From: VXYL01 sp964348085
GTDB taxonomy: Bacteria > Pseudomonadota > Gammaproteobacteria > Pseudomonadales > Azotimanducaceae
Reading direction: 5' to 3'
Length of the DNA: 64,000 nt
NCBI GenBank assembly: GCA_964348085.1
Contig: CAYGBI010000002.1
Span: 42,571 to 106,570, forward strand
This document shows, piece after piece, positions 26,764-35,423 of this stretch. The notes beneath the pieces are model-generated. The model was not told the origin of the DNA. It worked only from the letters and a program-made list of their open reading frames with translations, and did not search any database. The translations under genes were made by a program, and so were the position numbers. Numbering within the stretch: the stretch's first letter is position 1; the number at the start of each line of letters is the position of its first letter.

Positions 26764-27337
26764 GCAGGAACAAGCGTCGGCGACGACACCGGTCGATGTC
26801 TTGGTGCTGACCGCCGAGTTGCGCGCCTTGCCCGACGTCGCCGCGCCGGCGTCCGTTTGGCAGGGCGTGCGCGAGCGTGTGGACGCGGTCGCGAGCGCGA
26901 CTAGGAGCGCTCGGCCGCCACGTTCGGCGTGGCGGCGGTTCGCGCCCATGGCGGTGGCGGCAAGCCTAGTGCTCGGTGCGCTCGCGACGCTCATGGTCGT
27001 TACTACGCGGCCGCCCGAAGCCCAACCGCGGGAAGTGGCGGCGGCACCGTCGGATTTGCTCGCCTATTCCAAGCGGTTGGAGTCGTGGCGCGGGGTTGCG
27101 CCGGTGGACTACCCGTCGACGGCGGCCGAACGGGTTTTGCGGGCCCGCATCGGCGGTATCGACGCCTCGCTGAACCAGCGGCTGCTCGGCGACGACTTGA
27201 TCCATGTGCCCGCCGCGGCGATTAGCACCGACAACGAACGTCAACGGCTATTGCGCGAGCGCGTCGAGTTGTTGGAGAGCCTGATGTACATCGAGCGGTA
27301 CCGGCAGCGTGAACTGGTACATGAAGCGGTCTTTTGA
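26723..27337 (+). CDS. Probable anti-sigma factor, single-pass membrane protein
   Basis: A 204-residue protein with a cytosolic N-terminus, one transmembrane segment (about residues 75-92, APMAVAASLVLGALATLMVV) and a periplasmic C-terminus. Gene order after an ECF sigma gene with a 41-bp overlap supports an anti-sigma role. The C-terminal part (LLAYSKRLESWRG, NERQRLLRERVELLESLMYIE) is helical and may form a coiled coil. No zinc-type HxxxCxxC motif is seen, so it is not a ZAS-class anti-sigma. ATG 26723 has AGGA just upstream. Confidence 0.7.
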   Translation: MGENYPRPPLARPEQEQASATTPVDVLVLTAELRALPDVAAPASVWQGVRERVDAVASATRSARPPRSAWRRFAPMAVAASLVLGALATLMVVTTRPPEAQPREVAAAPSDLLAYSKRLESWRGVAPVDYPSTAAERVLRARIGGIDASLNQRLLGDDLIHVPAAAISTDNERQRLLRERVELLESLMYIERYRQRELVHEAVF

Positions 27338-27377
27338 ACGATAGCTTGCAGCCTATGCAACATATAAGGAGCGGAAC

Positions 27378-28313
27378 ATGAGGACGATGATCGGTTTGAC
27401 GGTGCTTGCGTTGGGCGTTGTGGCCTACGCGCAGGCGGAAGAACACGGGGCGACGCCCGCGACGGAGCAACTTGCCAAAGACCATGCGGCCGGAACGCCC
27501 GCCGAGCGCGACGAAATGCGGGATCGAATGGCGACGATGCAGGTGCGGTTCCAAGAAGCCGCCAAGGATTTGGCGGACCTCGCGAAGGGCTATGTGACGC
27601 ATGCCGGGGAGCGGCCGTTTCTTGGCGTGCTCATCGACAAAGGCGACGAGGAAGGCATCCACGTCGCTGGTGTTTCGCCGGACGGTGGCGCCGAAGAGGC
27701 GGGCTTGCAGGCGGACGACATCATCGTCGCCATAAACCGCGAGACGCTCGTCGGCCACAACCAACCAGTGAAGGTCTTGCACGGCGTGCTCGACGACGTG
27801 ACGCCAGGCGAGGGCGTGAACCTCGTGGTGCTTCGGGACGGCGAGGAGATGCCGTTCGAAGTGACTACCACCGCATACGCTGCGAGTCCCGGCTGGCACG
27901 TTTCGAGAGCGCTTCGGGGGGCGCCGGTCTTCTTGGATGAGGACGGACCGCTTCACCATCGGTTCGACTTCGGCCGTCGCAGCGACTTGCGATTGGTGGA
28001 CATCGGCGAAGACTTGGGCGACTACTTCGGCGTCGACGCAGGGGTCTTGGTGCTCGACACGCCGGCCAAGAGCGAGCTGAAACCGGGCGACATCGTGAAA
28101 CGCATCGACGGGGCAGCGGTTTCTTCCGCCGCCGACGCCTATAGACTGCTCCGTCGGGCCGAGGGCGAGACCGAGGCCGAGGTAAGGCGCAAGAACCGGA
28201 AAGTCACAGTTGAGTTGGACGCTTCCCTTCTGCGACAGGGCGATGCTTGGTTTTGGCGTCTCCGGGGAGAGGAAGAGGAAGTCGAAATCGAAATCGAGGA
28301 CGACGCAAACTGA
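27378..28313 (+). CDS. Periplasmic protein with two PDZ domains
   Basis: A 311-residue exported protein (signal peptide about residues 1-20, ending YAQA) with a helical region rich in charge (ERDEMRDRMATMQVRFQEAA) and two PDZ modules. The first is FLGVLIDKGDEEGIHVAGVSPDGGAEEAGL and on; the second is DYFGVDAGVLVLDTPAKSELKPGDIVKRIDG. There is no protease domain or His-Asp-Ser set, so it is not a DegS/HtrA. The C-terminus is very acidic (EEEEVEIEIEDD). It follows the sigma/anti-sigma pair by 40 bp with a strong ribosome site (AAGGAG), and probably senses or tethers periplasmic partners for that system. Confidence 0.85.
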   Translation: MRTMIGLTVLALGVVAYAQAEEHGATPATEQLAKDHAAGTPAERDEMRDRMATMQVRFQEAAKDLADLAKGYVTHAGERPFLGVLIDKGDEEGIHVAGVSPDGGAEEAGLQADDIIVAINRETLVGHNQPVKVLHGVLDDVTPGEGVNLVVLRDGEEMPFEVTTTAYAASPGWHVSRALRGAPVFLDEDGPLHHRFDFGRRSDLRLVDIGEDLGDYFGVDAGVLVLDTPAKSELKPGDIVKRIDGAAVSSAADAYRLLRRAEGETEAEVRRKNRKVTVELDASLLRQGDAWFWRLRGEEEEVEIEIEDDAN

Positions 28314-28323
28314 CCGGGCGCCG

Positions 28324-28821
28324 TCAGCGGCGGAAGTACTGCATGACGGTGAACGTGGCAAGGCCGACAAATCCCAAGAGCGCCAAGGCGGGAATCACCG
28401 GCGACTGCTCCGCGCAGTCGCCGGTGCCTTGCGTCATGGCACGCAGGATGTCCATGGCCGGAAAGACCTGCAGCACGTAGTCGAAGTCCACGCCGCAGCC
28501 GGGCAAGGTATCGGGCGGCAGGGTCAGCAAGTACAAGTGGCGGATGGAGAAGTACGCACCGGCGACACTGGCGAGGGCGCCGAGCAAGGGATAGCTGCGC
28601 AAGCGGGGGTCGTGCGCGAGGCCGGCGACGACGAACAGCCCGGCGAGCAGCACGAACCAACGTTGCGTCAAGCACAGCGCACAGGGGGCCAAACTGAAGC
28701 CGTATTCCAAGATCAGCGCACCGGCGAGGAGCATCGCGGCCCAAGCAACGGCCACGACGTTCCACAACTCCTTGCGGTTCCACTGCGCGAGTGCCGGCAG
28801 CAGCCCTAACCAATCCCGCAT
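28324..28821 (-). CDS. dsbB: Disulfide bond formation protein DsbB
   Basis: A 165-residue inner-membrane protein with four hydrophobic helices. It should reoxidise DsbA and pass electrons to quinone. The first periplasmic loop has CALC in the context EYGFSLAPCALCLTQRW. The second loop has the pair seen in LPGCGVDFDYV and GTGDCAEQSP. Arg after CALC is present, as in the quinone-binding site. ATG 28821 has AAGGAGC at good spacing. It is convergent with the PDZ gene, 10 bp apart. Confidence 0.93.
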   Translation of the reverse strand: MRDWLGLLPALAQWNRKELWNVVAVAWAAMLLAGALILEYGFSLAPCALCLTQRWFVLLAGLFVVAGLAHDPRLRSYPLLGALASVAGAYFSIRHLYLLTLPPDTLPGCGVDFDYVLQVFPAMDILRAMTQGTGDCAEQSPVIPALALLGFVGLATFTVMQYFRR

Positions 28822-28860
28822 GGGTTCGCTCCTTCAGTTCCCTTTAGCGCCGTTGGGCAC

Positions 28861-31335
28861 CTAGAAAATATCCTCCGGCCGCACGGTCGGGGCATCGCGG
28901 CGGGTTGCGCCGACCGTTGCGCCCCCCCGCGGCAAGTTGTCGTCAAAGAAGAACTCGAATATAGCTCTCGGGTTGTCCGCCGCGGCCAATTGCCCCGAAC
29001 CCGGCTCGACCTTGGCGCTCACCACGCCGTCGGGCATGGGGCGCTCTACCACCGGCTCGTGGCGAAGCGCTTCGCGCATGAAGTCGATCCAGATCGGCAA
29101 CGGCACCGTGGAACCCCACTCCCGCTCGCCAAGCGGACGTCGATCCGAGAACCCCGCCCAAACGGACGCCGCCAAGTTCGGGTGATAGCCGTTGAACCAA
29201 GTGTCCGTGGCGTCGTCGGTGGTGCCGGTCTTGCCGGCGATGTCCGAGCGACCCAGCACATGGGCGCGACGGCCAGTGCCGCGTTGGATGACGTCGCGCA
29301 GCATGGAATGCATCACAAAGGCGTTGCGCTCGTCGATTACGCGTTCGGCGGCAAGCGCGCCGCCTTCGCCCGCGGCGCCGTCGTCCGGCTTCGCATCGCC
29401 TGCTTCCGACGGCGCATGGACGGTCGGATGACGGAACTTGCCGACCACGGTGCCGTCGAGCAACGCCACCCGGTCGATGATGTGCGGTTCGACACGAAAG
29501 CCGCCGTTGGCGAGCACCGCGTAAGCACTCGCCATTTGCATCGGCGTATAAGACATTTCGCCGCCGCCGATCGCTAGCTGCGTGTTGCGTGGCAAGCTGT
29601 CGATCGCGAACCCGAAACGCTGCACATGGCGGCGGATCGGTTCGCTGCCAATCCGCAACATCATGCGCAAGGAAACCAAGTTGCGGGATTGGTACAACGC
29701 TTGCCGCAAGCGCATGGGGCCGCGGTAGTCGCCGCTGTCGTTGCGGGGCCGATAGGCCGTCTCTTGGTTGGCGTCGTCAAGCACCAACGGCGTATCCCAG
29801 AACACCGTCGCCGGGGTGACGCCGTGCTCCAGCGCCGCGGAGTACACGAACGGCTTGAAGCCGGAGCCCGGCTGCCGCTTGGCTTGCAGGGCGTGATTGA
29901 ACTGCTTGCTGTAGAAGTCCCAACCACCGACCAACGCGCGCACGGCGCCGGTATCCGGATGCAGTGCCACCAGCGCGCCTTGGATGTCCGGCAGTTGCCG
30001 CAAGCGCCACCGATCGTCCTGCCACTTGATGCGCACCACATCGCCGATGGCGACGATTTCGGCGGCCGTTCGCGGCATTTCGCCCAAGACATCGGCATCG
30101 ATGTAGGGTCGCCAGCGCAGACCGGCCCAGTCGATTTGGGCGAGCTCGCCGTTCCGCCGCACTACGCTCGCGGTGTTCTCGCCGACCTCGACCACCACCG
30201 CCGGTTCCAAGGGGCCGACCGTTCGATAGTCTTGGAGCGCCTGCGCGGCGGCCGCGGGATCGACTCCGGCGGCGTCCAAAACCACGTCTATGCGTTCCTC
30301 CGGCCCGCGATAGCCATGGCGCAGGTCGTATGCGATCAGCCCCTCGCTCACCGCCGTCTGCGCGGCCGCCTGAAGCTCGGTGTCGAGGGTGGTGTAGGCC
30401 TCGTAACCGGTGTAGATGTCCTCGCCGTAGCGCTCGAAGAGCTGTTGCCGCACCCACTCCGCCGGATAGGGCGCCGGCAAGTCGATGCCCCGCCGGTGGA
30501 CTTGCGCCGTGATCGGCGCCGCCACCGCGTCGCGGTACTCCCGCTCGCTGATGGAGCGTTGTTGGTACATCCGCCGCAGCACGAGGTTGCGGCGTTTGAG
30601 CGCCCACTCCGGGCCGTTGATGGGGTTGCCGCCTTCCGGTTTTTTGATGATGCCGGCGAGCATGGCGAGTTGCGGTAGGTTCAACTCGTCCACCGGCTTG
30701 CCGTAGTACGTGTGCGCTGCCGCTTGCACGCCGTAGGCGCGTTTGCCGAACGACATGATGTTCACGTAGAGCTCGAGAATCTCGTCTTTGGCGAGTTCCT
30801 GCTCCACTTTCAATGCCAAGAGCATCTCTTTGAATTTGCGGATGAACTGCTGCTTATGAGTGAAGGAGACGGTCTTTGCGAGCTGCATCGTGAGGGTGCT
30901 GGCGCCGGTGCGCACATCGGATGTCAGAAGCCCTACGGTGTCGTTGGCCAGCGAGATGAAATCGATGCCGGCGTGGTCGTAGAAGCGCTTGTCTTCGGTG
31001 TTGATCAGGCCGTCCAAGAACTGGCGCGGCACGTCTTCGAGTTTGACGGGGATGAGACGGTCGCCGAACTCTGCGATGAGCGCGCCGTCTCTGGTGAATA
31101 TTCGCAAGGGGGTCTCGAGGCGGTAATGTCTGTAGGTGTCAGTGGTCGGAATCTGCGGATCCAAGTAGAGAAAAACTGACGCCAATCCGAGCGTTGTCGC
31201 ACAGACTCCTGCCGCCGCTAGCCACAAAATAACCCGCATGAAACGGCCGAGCCGCCGCTTCGACGAAGCGTTGCCGCTCCCTCGGCTGCCGGGTTGGCGG
31301 CTGCGGCGGCGGAGGCGAGTCACGAAAGAGCGCAT
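28861..31335 (-). CDS. mrcA: Class A penicillin-binding protein 1A
   Basis: An 824-residue bifunctional peptidoglycan synthase. One N-terminal membrane helix (VILWLAAAGVCATTLGLAS) is followed by the glycosyltransferase domain (INTEDKRFYDHAGIDF, GASTLTMQLAKT, LELYVNIMSFG). The transpeptidase domain has the serine motif GSGFKPF, SRNLVSLRM and KTGTTDDATDTWF. An OB-like insert between the domains fits PBP1A. The start is uncertain: ATG 31335 gives a basic cytoplasmic tail; ATG 31239, where known homologues begin (MRVILWL), would leave 116 bp for the divergent promoters. Divergent from pilM, as in Pseudomonas. Confidence 0.94.
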   Translation of the reverse strand: MRSFVTRLRRRSRQPGSRGSGNASSKRRLGRFMRVILWLAAAGVCATTLGLASVFLYLDPQIPTTDTYRHYRLETPLRIFTRDGALIAEFGDRLIPVKLEDVPRQFLDGLINTEDKRFYDHAGIDFISLANDTVGLLTSDVRTGASTLTMQLAKTVSFTHKQQFIRKFKEMLLALKVEQELAKDEILELYVNIMSFGKRAYGVQAAAHTYYGKPVDELNLPQLAMLAGIIKKPEGGNPINGPEWALKRRNLVLRRMYQQRSISEREYRDAVAAPITAQVHRRGIDLPAPYPAEWVRQQLFERYGEDIYTGYEAYTTLDTELQAAAQTAVSEGLIAYDLRHGYRGPEERIDVVLDAAGVDPAAAAQALQDYRTVGPLEPAVVVEVGENTASVVRRNGELAQIDWAGLRWRPYIDADVLGEMPRTAAEIVAIGDVVRIKWQDDRWRLRQLPDIQGALVALHPDTGAVRALVGGWDFYSKQFNHALQAKRQPGSGFKPFVYSAALEHGVTPATVFWDTPLVLDDANQETAYRPRNDSGDYRGPMRLRQALYQSRNLVSLRMMLRIGSEPIRRHVQRFGFAIDSLPRNTQLAIGGGEMSYTPMQMASAYAVLANGGFRVEPHIIDRVALLDGTVVGKFRHPTVHAPSEAGDAKPDDGAAGEGGALAAERVIDERNAFVMHSMLRDVIQRGTGRRAHVLGRSDIAGKTGTTDDATDTWFNGYHPNLAASVWAGFSDRRPLGEREWGSTVPLPIWIDFMREALRHEPVVERPMPDGVVSAKVEPGSGQLAAADNPRAIFEFFFDDNLPRGGATVGATRRDAPTVRPEDIF

Positions 31336-31355
31336 GGCGATTCAAGGAGTGTCAA

Positions 31356-32345
31356 GTGGGACTGTTCATTCACAGGTCGAGTTCCGTGCTCGGGTTGGAC
31401 ATCGGCTCGACGGCGGTTGGGCTCGTCGAGTTGTCGCGCTCGGCATCTGGCTACCGCGTGGACGGCTACGCCTTGGTGCCGCTGCCGCCCGGCGCGGCGA
31501 CCGCAAGCAATATAAGCGATGCGAACGCAATTGGCGAAGCCATCCGTCGCGCGATCGAACACGCCGGATGCAAAGCGAAGAAAGCGGCCTTGGCGGTGCC
31601 GGGTTCGGCGGCGATTACCAAGGTGATCGCGATGGATGCCTCGCTCACCGACGACGAACTCGAAGCGACGATAACCGTCGAGGCGGACCGCCACCTGCCG
31701 TTCCAAGCCGACCAAGTCGCTTTCGACTTCGAACCCCTGCACCTGTCGGCGAGTGATCCCTCTCAGGTGGACGTGTTGCTCGCCGCTTGCCGCCGGCAAC
31801 ACGTCGAGAGGCTGGAGGAGGTGGCGGCGCACGGTGGCTTGCAGGCGGCGGTCGTGGATATCGAGCCCTTCTGCTTGGCGCGCGCGGCGCAACTGCTTCG
31901 GGCCGAAGGGGAAGAGGCACCCCTTGCGTTGGCGGCCATCGCGGCCACAACCACCTCGCTCTTGGTGGTGGCCCGGGACGCGGCCATATTCACCCGTGAG
32001 GAACCGTTTGCGGCGGAGCGGCTGCGGGCGAACGCGAACGGCGGGAGCTCGGGTGGTGAAGAGTTGCTGCGCCTCCTATCGCGCCTCTTGCGCTTGTTCC
32101 TCTCCAGGCATCCCGAAACACCTCCGCAACGCCTGCTGCTTGCCGGTAGCGGCGCGTCCTCTGTCGGTCTGGCGGAGTCGGCGGCAGAGCGGCTGCATTT
32201 GGCCACCGAGGTCGCCAATCCTTTCGCCGACATGGCCCTTGCGAAACGGGTCGACGCCAATGCGCTGGAACGCGACGCGCCGATGCTCATGACCGCCTGC
32301 GGCTTGGCCATGCGCAGCTTTGATGCCACCCGGGGCTTGCTCTGA
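31356..32345 (+). CDS. pilM: Type IV pilus assembly protein PilM
   Basis: A 329-residue actin-like (FtsA-fold) cytoplasmic protein of the pilus alignment complex. SVLGLDIGSTAVGLVELS is the first ATP-binding motif; VPGSAAITKVI and EADRHLPFQADQVAFDF are typical PilM stretches. It begins with GTG 31356, preceded by AAGGAG. First gene of pilMNOPQ. It shares one base with the pilN start, so translation is coupled. Confidence 0.95.
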   Translation: MGLFIHRSSSVLGLDIGSTAVGLVELSRSASGYRVDGYALVPLPPGAATASNISDANAIGEAIRRAIEHAGCKAKKAALAVPGSAAITKVIAMDASLTDDELEATITVEADRHLPFQADQVAFDFEPLHLSASDPSQVDVLLAACRRQHVERLEEVAAHGGLQAAVVDIEPFCLARAAQLLRAEGEEAPLALAAIAATTTSLLVVARDAAIFTREEPFAAERLRANANGGSSGGEELLRLLSRLLRLFLSRHPETPPQRLLLAGSGASSVGLAESAAERLHLATEVANPFADMALAKRVDANALERDAPMLMTACGLAMRSFDATRGLL

Positions 32346-32911
32346 TGGCGGTGAATCTGCTGCCTTGGCGCCAACGCCGACGCGCCCGGCAAAAGCGCGT
32401 CTTCGTCGGCGGACTCGTGGCGTCCTTCGTTGCCGCGGTGCTATTCGTCGCCTCGATGGCGGTCTATCTCGCCGGATTGGTCGACCACCAGCGGCAACGC
32501 AACGACTATTTGGCGGCGCATATCGCCGAACTCGACGAACGCATCGTCGAAGTCGACGCCCTGCGTCGCCAACGGCAGGAGATCTTGGCTCGCAACGACG
32601 TCCTACGGCACTTGTGGCACGCCCGTTCGGTAACCGTCGGCGTTTTGGACGAACTTGTCCGAACCTTGGCGCCGGGCGTGCATTACACGGTCCTATCGAG
32701 AAGCGGCGACGGCATTTCCGTGCGCGGCGAAGCCGAATCCAATGATCGTATCGCCGAACTCATGCGCAACCTGCGCGACTCCCCTTGGTTCGGCGCACCG
32801 AACCTGAAGCGCATCGGTGGCGAAGCGAGCGACGCCTATGGGGAACGCACCGCCGCGTTTGAGCTGACTTTCCTTCTCGAGCCGGCGGTTCTCGCCGGCG
32901 AGGGCGACTGA
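32345..32911 (+). CDS. pilN: Type IV pilus assembly protein PilN
   Basis: A 188-residue inner-membrane protein. It has a conserved short cytoplasmic N-terminus (VNLLPWRQRRRARQ, which binds PilM), one transmembrane helix (VASFVAAVLFVASMAVYLAG) and a periplasmic coiled-coil plus ferredoxin-like domain. It dimerises with PilO in the alignment complex. ATG overlaps the pilM stop by one base. Confidence 0.94.
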   Translation: MAVNLLPWRQRRRARQKRVFVGGLVASFVAAVLFVASMAVYLAGLVDHQRQRNDYLAAHIAELDERIVEVDALRRQRQEILARNDVLRHLWHARSVTVGVLDELVRTLAPGVHYTVLSRSGDGISVRGEAESNDRIAELMRNLRDSPWFGAPNLKRIGGEASDAYGERTAAFELTFLLEPAVLAGEGD

Positions 32912-32914
32912 CCG

Positions 32915-33505
32915 ATGGTGCTGTCATTGAATCTGCAGGAACTCGACTTGGCGGATGTCGGCGCTTGGCCCGCGATCGTCAAAGCGCTCTGCTTCGCCGC
33001 GATATTCGTCGTTACCTCGGTCGTTGGCTACATGCTGATTTTGTCCGCTCAGCGGGCCGAACTGCGGGCGAGCGAGGGGCGCGAGTGGCGCTTGATCGCC
33101 GAGGTTCGGCGCAAGCAGTCGCAAGCGAGTGCGCTTCCCTTGGCGGCAGCGGAGCGTGACGAGGCGTCGGCGGCGTTCGTCGCGCTATTGCGCGGATTGC
33201 CGACGAAAACGGAAGTGCCCGGCCTGATCGAGGATCTCACCCGCGCCGCCATCGCCAGCGGCTTGGAAATCGAGCGCATCGATTTGGCGGACGAACGCCT
33301 CGCCGAAAGCTATGTGGAACTACCCATCGTTATCGTCGTGCATGGCGGCTACCACGCCTTCGGCGCTTTCGCCGGGGTGATCGCCAATCTGCCGCGCATC
33401 GTATCGCTGGGCGATTTCGACATAGCGCGGAACGACGGCAATCGCCTGACCATGTCCGTGGCCGCCAAGACCTACCGCTACACCGAAGCCGAGACTTCGC
33501 CATGA
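32915..33505 (+). CDS. pilO: Type IV pilus assembly protein PilO
   Basis: A 196-residue membrane protein with one N-terminal helix (KALCFAAIFVVTSVVGYMLI), a coiled-coil segment and a periplasmic core (FVALLRGLPTKTEVPGLIED, IVVHGGYHAFGAFAGVIANLP) that is the most conserved part of PilO. It forms heterodimers with PilN. It starts 3 bp after pilN and overlaps pilP by 4 bp. Confidence 0.94.
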   Translation: MVLSLNLQELDLADVGAWPAIVKALCFAAIFVVTSVVGYMLILSAQRAELRASEGREWRLIAEVRRKQSQASALPLAAAERDEASAAFVALLRGLPTKTEVPGLIEDLTRAAIASGLEIERIDLADERLAESYVELPIVIVVHGGYHAFGAFAGVIANLPRIVSLGDFDIARNDGNRLTMSVAAKTYRYTEAETSP

Positions 33506-34065
33506 GAAGAAAGACCTCCCGCCACTACAGAAAGCCGGCGCTGCCGCTTGTGTTGCTGCTCGTCGCGCTCTTCGCTGGCTGCGATGGCGACTTCGAGGAT
33601 CTCCATGCGTTGACTCGCGAGGCGCCGCTGACGAGCGAAGCGAAGGCGCCAGCGGCACCGGCGCGTTCAGCGTCGCCCAGCTACCGCTCGGCCGACAAGC
33701 GCAGCCCTTTCGCGCCTGCCGTGCCTCTGTCGAACGCGCCCGACGGCGCTGGCGCGCCGGAGCGGCACCGCGACAAGGAACCGCTCGAAGACTACTCGCT
33801 CGACCAACTGCGGATGGTCGGCACCCTCACTACCGAGGATATGGTCTTCGCTCTGGTGCGAGATCCGTCGGGCGCCACTCGGCGCGTAGTCCAAGGCGAC
33901 TATTTGGGCACAAACCACGGTCGCGTCGTGGCGGTGCGGGAGGCGGACATCAGTCTCGTGGAAACGGTACGCGACGGCGCCGGCGGCTGGATGCAGCGGC
34001 TCGGTTCGCTCCCCCTTGAGCAGAGCGGGCCAAGCACACCAAGGACAGAAGAGGAAGGAACATGA
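33502..34065 (+). CDS. pilP: Type IV pilus assembly lipoprotein PilP
   Basis: A 187-residue lipoprotein. The signal sequence ends in the lipobox LFAGC (Cys about residue 27). A disordered linker follows, and then the beta-sandwich with the family motif EDYSLDQLRMVGTL and VVQGDYLGTNHGRVVAV. PilP links the PilN/PilO inner-membrane complex to the PilQ secretin. It overlaps both neighbours by 4 bp. Confidence 0.94.
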   Translation: MRRKTSRHYRKPALPLVLLLVALFAGCDGDFEDLHALTREAPLTSEAKAPAAPARSASPSYRSADKRSPFAPAVPLSNAPDGAGAPERHRDKEPLEDYSLDQLRMVGTLTTEDMVFALVRDPSGATRRVVQGDYLGTNHGRVVAVREADISLVETVRDGAGGWMQRLGSLPLEQSGPSTPRTEEEGT

Positions 34066-35423
34066 ACCTGAAGCGTGAGTTCACGCTGCTGGCCGCCCTT
34101 GTGGCGGTCAACGTGGCGGTCGACGCGCCCGCAAGCGAGTTGCAGCCGGAAGGCTCGTCGCCGGCCGGGCAATACGTCGGCGAGCCGCTGTCGCTCAACT
34201 TTCAAGACGTGGAAGTGCGCAGCGCACTGCAAATCATCGCCGACATCGCCGGCCTGAACTTGGTCGCCTCGGACAGCGTCTCCGGCCGCATCACGCTGCG
34301 GCTTGTCGACGTGCCGTGGGACGAGGCGCTGCATCTGGTCTTGGCCGTCGAGGGCTTGGGGAAGCGTCAGACCGGCAACGTACTGATGGTGGCGCCGGCC
34401 GAGGAGATCATTGCCACCGAGAAGGCCGAGATGGAGAACCGCAAGGCCATGGCGGACTTGGCGCCCTTGGCGACCGAGTTCATTCGCATTCGCTATGCCG
34501 ACGCGGCTGCCTTGGCGGCGTTGCTCACCGGCGAAGGCGTGGAGCTGGCGCTTTCGGAGCGTGGTCGCGCATTGGTCGACGAACGCACCAACTCGCTACT
34601 GCTCACCGACACCGCCGCCAATCTGGCGAACATCAAGAACATGATCGCGAGCTTGGACATTCCGGTGCGGCAAGTGCAGATCGAGGCGCGCATCGTCAAC
34701 GCGAACAGCAACTTCTCCGAGCAGTTCGGCATCCGCTGGGGTGTCGAACTGCGCAGCGGCGGCCCGACGACCACGCCAAGCGGCACCGGGGAGTCGACCG
34801 GCGAGGAAGACGCGTCCGACGGCATGCGGGCCAAGGTGGGCGCAGTGAGCGCGGGCGGCACCACCGTCAGTGCCGAAGCCGGGGCGGCGGCCTATTGGCT
34901 GGACATGGAGTTGTCCGCCTCGGTGGCCGCCGGCGAAGCCGAGGTCATCGCCAGGCCCAAGGTGGTGACCACCAACAAGCAGCCGGCGACTATCGAGTCC
35001 GGGGTGGAGATTCCCTACCAGCAAGCGACCAAGTCCGGGGCCACATCGATCGCGTTCAAGGATGCCGTGCTGCAACTGCATGTGACGCCCCGCATCACGC
35101 CGAACGCGCAGATCGTCATGGACCTCGAAGTCAAGCAGGACACCGTTGGCCGCGTCTACCACGGCGTGCCGAGCATCAACACGACCCGTATCGTCACTCA
35201 GGTGCTGGTCGATGACGGCGACACCGTCGTGCTCGGTGGCATCTTTCAAACAGACAAGCTACAAACCGTTGCCCGCACGCCGCTGCTCGGCAACCTGCCG
35301 GTAATCGGTCGGGCGTTTCGGCGCACCGAGGAACGCGACGACAAGCAGGAGCTGTTCATCTTCATCACCCCGCAGATCGTGCCGGAAGTCGCCGCCGCCA
35401 GTGCTGCGAGCCAAGGCGCATGA
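34062..35423 (+). CDS. pilQ: Type IV pilus secretin PilQ (short form)
   Basis: A 453-residue outer-membrane secretin through which the pilus fibre passes. After a signal peptide (about residues 1-25) come the N0/STN-like domain (LSLNFQDVEVRSALQIIADI), an N1 domain with ERTNSLLLTD and the secretin core (VVTTNKQPATIESGVEIPYQ, DDGDTVVLGGIFQ, GNLPVIGRAFRR, ELFIFITPQIV). It lacks the N-terminal AMIN domains that make typical PilQ about 700 residues. No frame break is seen, so the short form seems real. It overlaps pilP and aroK by 4 bp each. Confidence 0.94.
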   Translation: MNLKREFTLLAALVAVNVAVDAPASELQPEGSSPAGQYVGEPLSLNFQDVEVRSALQIIADIAGLNLVASDSVSGRITLRLVDVPWDEALHLVLAVEGLGKRQTGNVLMVAPAEEIIATEKAEMENRKAMADLAPLATEFIRIRYADAAALAALLTGEGVELALSERGRALVDERTNSLLLTDTAANLANIKNMIASLDIPVRQVQIEARIVNANSNFSEQFGIRWGVELRSGGPTTTPSGTGESTGEEDASDGMRAKVGAVSAGGTTVSAEAGAAAYWLDMELSASVAAGEAEVIARPKVVTTNKQPATIESGVEIPYQQATKSGATSIAFKDAVLQLHVTPRITPNAQIVMDLEVKQDTVGRVYHGVPSINTTRIVTQVLVDDGDTVVLGGIFQTDKLQTVARTPLLGNLPVIGRAFRRTEERDDKQELFIFITPQIVPEVAAASAASQGA

